Positions 1 to 4,691 of a stretch of DNA of 5,488 bases are shown one piece after another. Position 1 is the stretch's first letter. Each line of letters opens with the position of its first letter. The translations under genes were made by a program, and so were the position numbers. The notes below the pieces were generated by a model. The model was given only the letters and a program-made list of their open reading frames with translations. It had not been told where the DNA came from and did no database searches. The DNA is from CAWJHE01 sp964614855 (GTDB taxonomy: Bacteria > Chloroflexota > Anaerolineae > Anaerolineales > UBA4823): positions 1-5,488 of the forward strand of contig CAZTMX010000197.1 of NCBI GenBank assembly GCA_964614855.1, in the 5' to 3' direction.

Positions 1-1
1 G

Positions 2-163
2 ATAAAAGGCATAATTGACAGGCACAGGATTAATACATATAATCTTTGTTGGAGCACGAATCCCTTTTATACCTTTTGGCCAGGGATCATGGAAACGAAC
101 GATTGGCTTAGATATATTGGGTTTTTAAACAAATTAAAAGAATATAGGGGGGAGATTATTTGA
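2..163 (+). CDS. possible 3' end of an upstream gene (unidentified, partial)
   Basis: This frame is open from the left edge to a TGA at 161-163 and gives 53 residues; the other two forward frames hit stops within the first 20 bases. The peptide reads like real protein, with aromatic-rich segments (CWSTNPFYTFWPG) followed by an amphipathic stretch (WLRYIGFLNKLKEYRGEII) at the C-terminus. An HP/NP-like turn followed by a helix and a short end faintly recalls C-termini of polysaccharide deacetylases, but this is only an impression. The region is AT-rich, unlike oppD, so a gene of different origin or a decayed remnant is possible. An internal ATG at 89 (24 codons) has only a weak AGGG three bases upstream. 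The perfect promoter at 15-43 lies inside this frame, which makes one of the two readings less likely unless the promoter is internal. A chance open frame is a real alternative. Confidence 0.25.
   Translation: MKGIIDRHRINTYNLCWSTNPFYTFWPGIMETNDWLRYIGFLNKLKEYRGEII
15..43 (+). promoter_or_regulatory. consensus sigma-70 type promoter (P1)
   Basis: TTGACA at 15-20 and TATAAT at 38-43 are separated by exactly 17 bases, so both hexamers and the spacer match the housekeeping consensus. Transcription would start near 50. No well-supported gene begins soon after, so the RNA would carry a leader of about 285 nt before oppD and pass through the palindromic region at 166-193. It may be a distal promoter of the opp operon, or drive a short RNA. 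Activity is inferred from sequence only. Confidence 0.6.
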
Positions 164-165
164 AC

Positions 166-193
166 CTATTGATCTGATCAATAGTATATTGAT
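166..193 (+). promoter_or_regulatory. operator-like cluster of TATTGAT half-sites
   Basis: CTATTGATC (166-174), a single T, and GATCAATAG (176-184) form a perfect 9+1+9 palindrome. A third copy, TATTGAT at 187-193, pairs with ATCAATA at 177-183 across a 3-base gap. Three alternating half-sites within 28 bp, between the two candidate promoters and 35 bases before the -35 of P2, suggest a binding site for a dimeric regulator of the transporter. As RNA it could also fold into a weak AT-rich hairpin. There is no T-tract, so it is not a terminator. The regulator family cannot be told from the sequence. Confidence 0.45.
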
Positions 194-228
194 AGTGATA
201 AAGTGTGCCTGCAATTGTTTGGATTATA

Positions 229-257
229 TTGGAGATGGGTGCCTTTTTTGTTATAAT
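229..257 (+). promoter_or_regulatory. extended -10 promoter proximal to oppD (P2)
   Basis: TATAAT at 252-257 is preceded by TGT at 249-251, giving the extended -10 form TGnTATAAT. Seventeen bases upstream lies a weak -35, TTGGAG at 229-234, matching the consensus only in TTG. Extended -10 promoters tolerate poor -35 boxes. Transcription would begin near 263-265, giving a leader of about 70 nt before the oppD ATG. This is the best candidate for the main operon promoter. The half-site cluster at 166-193 lies upstream of it. Confidence 0.5.
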
Positions 258-318
258 AACTCACCGTTTTATGAGAAGTTTTAATCTTTAGAGCAATTAA
301 TTCAATACTCCAGCCCTT

Positions 319-324
319 GAGGAG
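319..324 (+). promoter_or_regulatory. ribosome binding site of oppD, facing two ATG codons
   Basis: GAGGAG lies 4 bases before an ATG at 329 and 11 bases before the ATG at 336. The ATG at 329 opens a six-codon frame (MINEPR) ending in TAA at 347-349. The ATG at 336 opens oppD. In this window the distance from GGAG to the start codon is 11-15 bases for oppF, oppA and oppB, which fits 336 (15) and not 329 (8). Confidence 0.7.
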
Positions 325-335
325 AAAAATGATCA

Positions 336-1343
336 ATGAACCCAGGTAATGGACGTCCACCGATACTGAAAGTTGAAGACCTGGTTACACGCTTTAACAC
401 CCCAGAGGGAACTGTTTATGCCGTGAACGGCGTCAGTTTTGAGTTGGGAGAAGGCGAAACCCTGGGGGTGGTTGGTGAAAGCGGTTGCGGCAAGAGCGTG
501 ACCATGCTTTCCGTTCTCCAACTGATCCCTCGCCCGCCCGGGCAAATTGCAAATGGTCGAGCCACATTTCACGGTCAAGACCTGCTGCACTTATCCAGCG
601 AAGAGATCCGTCATGTGCGCGGCGCACAAATTGGCATGATCTTTCAGGACCCGATGACATCGCTCAACCCGGTTTTAACAATCAGCCGCCAGGTTTCGGA
701 ACCGCTGATGCTGCACCTGGGGATGAATAAAAAGGAAGCGGAAGAACGCGTTGTCGAATTGTTGCAGCTGGTTGGCATTCCCGAAGCCGAAAAACGCCTG
801 GGTCAATACCCGCACCAGTTTTCCGGCGGCATGCGCCAACGTGTGATGATCGCCATGGCGCTGGCGTGTAACCCGCAGATTCTGATCGCTGACGAACCGA
901 CAACGGCTTTGGATGTGACCATCCAAGCACAAATCATCGACCTGGTAAAGAAACTGCGAGATGAAATTGGTATGTCGGTGATCTGGATCACCCACGACCT
1001 GGGGGTTGTGGCTGGAATGGCACAGCGAGTAATTGTGATGTACGCTGGTTACATTATCGAAGAAGCATATGTAAAAGACCTTTATACGAACCCCAGCCAC
1101 CCCTACACCCTGGGCTTGCTGCAAAGCCTGCCTCGCCTGGATAGTGATGAACGCACCCGGTTGACAGATATTCCTGGTCTGCCGCCTCTTCTTTTGGAAA
1201 AACCGGTTGCCTGCCCATTCAGGCCCCGCTGCAAATATGCATTTGAGCGCTGTGAGGAAAACCCACCCTTGTTTGATATCGATGTGAATCACAAAGCAGC
1301 CTGTTGGTGGAATGTCAAAGAAGGGAGAGCGCGCAATGTCTGA
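336..1343 (+). CDS. oppD: oligopeptide/dipeptide ABC transporter ATP-binding protein OppD
   Basis: This is one of two cytoplasmic ATPases powering an Opp/Dpp-family importer; it should pair with OppF below the OppB/OppC channel. The 335-residue product has a complete nucleotide-binding domain: Walker A GESGCGKS at 47-54, Q-loop Gln104 in MIFQDP, signature FSGGMRQR at 162-169, Walker B ILIADEP with catalytic Glu187, D-loop ALDV at 191-194 and H-loop His220. The C-terminal oligopeptide-transporter extension follows (NPSHPYTLGLLQSLP from about 252). It carries Cys293, Cys299, Cys306 and Cys323, spaced C-x5-C-x6-C-x16-C, the pattern known to bind a [4Fe-4S] cluster in this family. Length is normal. 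The start at 336 is chosen because the GAGGAG spacing fits. The gene overlaps oppF by 8 nt, so translation is probably coupled. DppD is an equally valid name; substrate cannot be read from the ATPase. Confidence 0.95.
   Translation: MNPGNGRPPILKVEDLVTRFNTPEGTVYAVNGVSFELGEGETLGVVGESGCGKSVTMLSVLQLIPRPPGQIANGRATFHGQDLLHLSSEEIRHVRGAQIGMIFQDPMTSLNPVLTISRQVSEPLMLHLGMNKKEAEERVVELLQLVGIPEAEKRLGQYPHQFSGGMRQRVMIAMALACNPQILIADEPTTALDVTIQAQIIDLVKKLRDEIGMSVIWITHDLGVVAGMAQRVIVMYAGYIIEEAYVKDLYTNPSHPYTLGLLQSLPRLDSDERTRLTDIPGLPPLLLEKPVACPFRPRCKYAFERCEENPPLFDIDVNHKAACWWNVKEGRARNV
1323..1327 (+). promoter_or_regulatory. ribosome binding site deciding the oppF start
   Basis: GGGAG inside the end of oppD lies 8 bases before the ATG at 1336. 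The alternative in-frame ATG at 1312 has only GGTGG-like sequence before it. The site favours 1336, making oppF eight codons shorter than the longest reading frame. Confidence 0.7.
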
Positions 1344-2313
1344 TAAAGAAACCATCCTCCGTGTTGATAATTTGGTGAAGCACTTCCCCATCCTGGCGGG
1401 GGTGTTCCAACGGCAGGTGGGTGTGGTGCATGCCGTAGATGGCATTTCTTTTGACATCCGTAAAGGGGAGACCTTTGGCCTGGTGGGGGAATCGGGCTGC
1501 GGAAAGTCCACTGCTGGTCGAACCATTTTACAACTTTACCGGCCGACATCCGGCAAGGTGTATTTTCGTGACACCGATCTGACGACATTAAAAGGCGAAG
1601 ATTTACGCCGTATGCGCACCGAAATGCAGATGATTTTCCAGGATCCATACGCCAGCCTGAACCCGCGTATGACCATCCGTGAAATCGTTGGCGAGCCGCT
1701 TTTGGTGCATGATATGGCCAAAAATAAACAAATAGATGAAAAAGTGGATCAACTGCTGGATACGGTGCGCTTGAACCCCGGTTTTGCCTCGCGCTACCCG
1801 CATGAATTCTCTGGTGGACAGCGCCAGCGTATCGGTATTGCGCGCGCCCTGGCGCTTGAACCGGATTTTATTGTCTGTGATGAGCCCATTTCCGCCCTGG
1901 ATGTCTCTATCCAGGCGCAGGTAATCAACCTGTTGGAAGATTTGCAGGCCAAGCTGGGTTTGACTTATCTATTTATTGCGCATGATCTTTCGATGGTGCG
2001 CCATATCAGCGACCGGGTGGCAGTCATGTACCTGGGCATCCTGGCTGAAGCGGCGCAGAGAAATGAGTTGTATCACCACCCGGTGCATCCTTATACCCAG
2101 GCATTGCTCTCGGCAGTGCCGGTGCCGGATCCCTTTGTAGAAGAGAAGCGCCAGCGTATCATCCTGGAAGGTGATGTGCCCAGTCCGGTCAACCCGCCTT
2201 CGGGCTGCCGCTTCAGAACCCGCTGTCCTTTAGCGGAGAAGATTTGTGCTGAACAGGTACCCGTGTGGCGTGAAGTAGGTCCGGACCACTGGGTTGCCTG
2301 TCATATGGTGTAG
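1336..2313 (+). CDS. oppF: oligopeptide/dipeptide ABC transporter ATP-binding protein OppF
   Basis: This is the second cytoplasmic ATPase, predicted to form a heterodimer with OppD. The 325-residue product shows Walker A GESGCGKS at 51-58, Q-loop Gln102 in FQDPYASLNP, signature FSGGQRQR at 158-165, Walker B FIVCDEP with Glu183, D-loop ALDV at 187-190 and H-loop His216. The DEPISALDVSIQAQ stretch is typical of OppF/DppF. The oligopeptide C-terminal extension (HPVHPYTQALLSAVP near 248-262, then PPSGCRFRTRC) has Cys291, Cys297, Cys304 and Cys322, spaced C-x5-C-x6-C-x17-C, so a second iron-sulfur site is possible. Catalytic residues are intact in both ATPases, so neither site looks degenerate. 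I chose ATG 1336 over 1312 on the ribosome-binding site. The 8-nt overlap ATGTCTGA with oppD suggests translational coupling. A 176-bp gap separates it from oppA. Confidence 0.95.
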   Translation: MSDKETILRVDNLVKHFPILAGVFQRQVGVVHAVDGISFDIRKGETFGLVGESGCGKSTAGRTILQLYRPTSGKVYFRDTDLTTLKGEDLRRMRTEMQMIFQDPYASLNPRMTIREIVGEPLLVHDMAKNKQIDEKVDQLLDTVRLNPGFASRYPHEFSGGQRQRIGIARALALEPDFIVCDEPISALDVSIQAQVINLLEDLQAKLGLTYLFIAHDLSMVRHISDRVAVMYLGILAEAAQRNELYHHPVHPYTQALLSAVPVPDPFVEEKRQRIILEGDVPSPVNPPSGCRFRTRCPLAEKICAEQVPVWREVGPDHWVACHMV

Positions 2314-2396
2314 CTGGCACAAAAGCCATTAGCGCATCATGAATAGCAGTTTTTGTCCTGGAAGGCATTGTGGTACTTAAGGTTTGAGAAACGTGG

Positions 2397-2407
2397 AAGG
2401 AGGTGAT
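2397..2407 (+). promoter_or_regulatory. perfect Shine-Dalgarno sequence without an annotated gene
   Basis: AAGGAGGTGAT is complementary over 11 bases to the usual 3' end of bacterial 16S rRNA, longer than the ribosome sites of any gene in this window. An ATG at 2406 is followed at once by TGA. The first usable start is GTG at 2408, only 4 bases after GGAGG. It may serve a leader ORF, act as a standby site for oppA, or be a remnant of a lost gene. oppA has its own site, GAGGAG at 2477-2482, 7 bases before its ATG. Confidence 0.5.
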
Positions 2408-2497
2408 GTGATCAGAATACCCGTTAGACAGCACGCCAAATATCGTATCAACCTGTTCAGAAACACATTTTTTCTCGAGGAGAAGAAACATGCGTAA
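2408..2497 (+). CDS. possible 29-residue leader peptide ORF upstream of oppA
   Basis: A GTG at 2408 begins 29 codons ending in TAA at 2495-2497. The product is basic and not recognised; it opens with VIRIPVRQHAKYRINLF and ends with EEKKHA, and has no hydrophobic segment long enough for a membrane helix. Two things support it: the perfect Shine-Dalgarno sequence just upstream, and its stop overlapping the oppA start as ATGCGTAA, the same 8-nt geometry as oppD/oppF (ATGTCTGA). It could couple or tune oppA translation. Against it, the spacing of 4 bases after GGAGG is shorter than for the other genes here, and 29 codons is short enough to be chance. The frame stays open back to 2381, so GTG 2393 or TTG 2384 are alternative starts without good ribosome sites. 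Confidence 0.3.
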   Translation: MIRIPVRQHAKYRINLFRNTFFLEEKKHA

Positions 2498-4529
2498 AAA
2501 TCTATTTGTATTGGCTTCGCTGCTTATCGTAGCAAGCATGGTGTTGGGCGCATGCGCGACCCCGACCCCCGCAACAATTGTTGAAACCGTCACCGTCGAG
2601 ACTGTCAAGACAGTCGAGGTGCAGGTGGAAGGCCAGACAGTGGTTGTAACTGCCACCCCCGAACCGGTTGTGGCTAAGGAATTCAAGTCAGCCGATCCAA
2701 CCACCTACATCACCGTTACCTTCGGTGATCCCGATACCCTGGATCCGGCGTTGGACTACGAGACCGCCGGTGGTGGTATCATCCAGAACGTATATGATAC
2801 CCTGATCTACTTCCAGAAGGAAAACCCGAACGCCTTTGTGCCCGTGCTTGCCAAGGAAGTCCCCACGCTTGAAAATGGCGGTATCAGCGCAGACGGTCTG
2901 GTGTACACTTTCAATGTCCGCGAAGGCATTAAATTCCACAATGGGGCTGACCTGACCCCCTCCGACATCGCCTACTCCATCCAACGTGGCCTGCTGCAGG
3001 GCGGCTATGACTCCCCGCAGTGGCTGTTCACCGAACCCTTCCTGGGCGTCGGCGTCAGCGATGTGGGCGAGCTGGTGAACCCCGATGTAGCTGGCGATCC
3101 AGAAGGTATGGCTGCTGAAGATCCTGCCAAGCTCCTGGAAGTCTGCGAAAAAGTGACTTCGCTGATCGTTGCTGACGATGCAGCCGGCACTGTAACCTTC
3201 ACCCTGGCTCAGCCTTGGGCACCCTTTATCGCCACCCTGGCACAGCAGTGGGGTGCAGCTCTAGATAAGGATTGGGCAGTGGAAAGCGGCGCCTGGGATG
3301 GCGATTGCGCCACCTGGCAGAACTTCTATGCCAAATCCGCCGAAGAGTTGAATGCCCTGCCGATTGGCTCCACCGCCAATGGCACTGGTCCTTACAAACT
3401 GGACCGCTGGGTACCCGGCGAGGAAATCGTTTTGGTCGCCAATGAAGACTACTGGGTCACCGAACCCCTGTGGGAAGGCGGCCCGACCGGCGCTCCGGCC
3501 ATAAAGACCATCCTCATCAAGAACGTAACCGAATTCTCCACTCGCTATGCTATGCTGCAGGCTGGTGACGCTGATACTGTGGCAGTAGGTTCTTCCGCTG
3601 ACTGGCCGCAGATGGATATGCTGACCGGCCAGGTTTGCCAACTAACTGACGAGGACTGCGTACCCACTGAGACCCCCGACCAGCCGCTTGAGCTGATCCG
3701 CGGCTATGCCACCGGTAACCGCACCGATATCTTCATGAACTACGCCGTCAATATGGAAGGTGGTAACAACTTCGTCGGCAGCGGTGCGCTGGACGGCAAT
3801 GGCGTCCCGCCTGACTTCTTCAGCAACGTGCATGTCCGCAAGGCGTTTGCATCCTGCTTCAACTACGATGCCTACCTGGAAGATGTCCTCCTGGGCGAAG
3901 GTACTCGCTCGCTGGCAGTCATGCTCCCCGGACAACCCGGTTATCGTGAAGATACACCGCACTACGTCTATGACCCCGCCATGTGCGAAGCAGAGCTGAA
4001 GCTGGCTGAATTCGACGGTAAGAGCGTCTGGGATACTGGCTTCCGCTTCACCCTGGCCTACAACACCGGCAACACCGCTCGCCAGACCATCGGCCAGATT
4101 ATGCAGACCGAGCTCGCTGCGTTGAATGAAAACTTCGTGATCGAGGTTACCGGTTTACCGTGGCCAACCTACCTGCGCAATTTCCGCGCACAGAAGCTGC
4201 CTATGTCCACCAGTGGCTGGGTGGAAGACATCGATGACCCGCACAACTGGGTGGGTCCGTATGCTTTGACGACCTTTGCGAACCGCCAGAGCCTACCGCA
4301 GGAATCCAGGGATGTATTTGCAGAATACATCAACGCTGGTGTGTTGGAAAGCGATCCCGCTAAGCGTGACGAGATCTACGCTGAGTTCAACAAGGCCTAC
4401 TACGAAGAAATCCCAACCATCCTGCTGTACTTTGTCAACGGCCGCCGCTACCAGCAGCGCTGGGTTGAAGGCTGGTTCTACAACCGTGTCTTCCCCGGAA
4501 CATATTTCTACTCGCTGTCCAAGAAGTAA
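2490..4529 (+). CDS. oppA: solute-binding lipoprotein of Opp/Dpp-family ABC importer (SBP_bac_5)
   Basis: This protein captures the ligand outside the membrane and delivers it to OppB/OppC. The 679-residue product starts with a lipoprotein signal: MRK, a hydrophobic stretch at 5-19 and lipobox LGAC with the lipidated Cys22. A flexible tether follows at about 23-65, rich in Thr, Val, Glu and Pro (ETVTVETVKTVEV, VVVTATPEP), as common in Chloroflexota binding proteins. The family 5 binding domain runs from about 72 to 670, with the hallmark stretch GLVYTFNVREGIKFHNGADL at 136-155, TGPYKLDRW at 299-307 and GWVEDIDDPHNW at 576-587. It is longer than the roughly 540-residue E. coli OppA. Extra material seems to sit around 170-280 and 365-440 and contains cysteines 219, 273, 383 and 390. 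GAGGAG 7 bases upstream supports the start. The ligand may be a peptide, nickel complex or sugar; unknown. Confidence 0.93.
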   Translation: MRKNLFVLASLLIVASMVLGACATPTPATIVETVTVETVKTVEVQVEGQTVVVTATPEPVVAKEFKSADPTTYITVTFGDPDTLDPALDYETAGGGIIQNVYDTLIYFQKENPNAFVPVLAKEVPTLENGGISADGLVYTFNVREGIKFHNGADLTPSDIAYSIQRGLLQGGYDSPQWLFTEPFLGVGVSDVGELVNPDVAGDPEGMAAEDPAKLLEVCEKVTSLIVADDAAGTVTFTLAQPWAPFIATLAQQWGAALDKDWAVESGAWDGDCATWQNFYAKSAEELNALPIGSTANGTGPYKLDRWVPGEEIVLVANEDYWVTEPLWEGGPTGAPAIKTILIKNVTEFSTRYAMLQAGDADTVAVGSSADWPQMDMLTGQVCQLTDEDCVPTETPDQPLELIRGYATGNRTDIFMNYAVNMEGGNNFVGSGALDGNGVPPDFFSNVHVRKAFASCFNYDAYLEDVLLGEGTRSLAVMLPGQPGYREDTPHYVYDPAMCEAELKLAEFDGKSVWDTGFRFTLAYNTGNTARQTIGQIMQTELAALNENFVIEVTGLPWPTYLRNFRAQKLPMSTSGWVEDIDDPHNWVGPYALTTFANRQSLPQESRDVFAEYINAGVLESDPAKRDEIYAEFNKAYYEEIPTILLYFVNGRRYQQRWVEGWFYNRVFPGTYFYSLSKK

Positions 4530-4544
4530 GTTTTCTGTATTACC

Positions 4545-4588
4545 GGTTGGCAGGTTTGATGCGGTAAATCGTGAAAAACCTGCCAACC
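4545..4588 (+). repeat. perfect 13-bp inverted repeat after oppA (hairpin 1)
   Basis: GGTTGGCAGGTTT (4545-4557) and AAACCTGCCAACC (4576-4588) are exact reverse complements around an 18-base loop, which can pair a further GAT/ATC inside. It begins 15 bases after the oppA stop. The bases that follow are A/G-rich, so it lacks the T-tract of an intrinsic terminator. It could protect the oppA message from 3' decay or be a copy of a dispersed palindromic repeat. Confidence 0.65.
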
Positions 4589-4603
4589 AAGATGAGAAAT
4601 ATA

Positions 4604-4652
4604 ATAGAGACACGCTTCGGCGTGTCTCTATCCCCAAAGCAATTATTTTTTT
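4604..4652 (+). terminator. UUCG-capped hairpin between oppA and oppB, possible weak terminator or RNA stabiliser
   Basis: ATAGAGACACGC (4604-4615) and GCGTGTCTCTAT (4620-4631) form a perfect 12-bp stem closed by TTCG, giving the very stable C(UUCG)G tetraloop. A run of seven T at 4646-4652 follows, but 14 bases after the stem, too far for a classical intrinsic terminator. oppB continues the operon downstream, so full termination is unlikely. Partial attenuation or a block to 3' exonucleases, leaving more oppA than oppB RNA, fits better. The hairpin is certain from sequence; its function is inferred. Confidence 0.5.
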
Positions 4653-4691
4653 GACATTATTGTCTATCTTTTGGTTGGAGGTGACGCCAGT

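Noticed and set aside
235..291. 18-codon ORF starting ATG at 235
   Set aside because: The GGAG directly abuts the ATG, leaving no spacing, and the frame runs through the P2 -10 element.
1312..1335. Longer oppF start at ATG 1312
   Set aside because: No good ribosome site precedes it, while GGGAG at 1323-1327 is well placed for 1336, and the homology-bearing region begins after 1336.
675..1526. 283-codon open frame on the minus strand across oppD/oppF
   Set aside because: It is antisense to two clearly functional ATPase genes with all motifs intact; its translation is rich in Arg, His and Pro with no recognisable domain, as expected from a shadow frame.
2314..2396. A promoter or terminator between oppF and oppA
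   Set aside because: TACTTA at 2374 has only TTTTGT as a -35, and the ACAAAA/TTTTGT pairing near 2320-2356 is a weak bulged stem without a T-tract. I see no convincing signal in this stretch.
2213..2704. 163-codon minus-strand frame across the oppF-oppA gap
   Set aside because: It covers the oppA signal peptide and tether in antisense, and the Thr/Val/Ser-rich stretch is only the reverse reading of the tether repeats. No ribosome site or domain supports it.
4651..4679. TTGACA upstream of oppB as a promoter -35
   Set aside because: The bases 16-18 positions downstream read GGTTGG/GTTGGA with no -10 resemblance. The nearest AT-rich match, TATCTT at 4665, is only 8 bases away.
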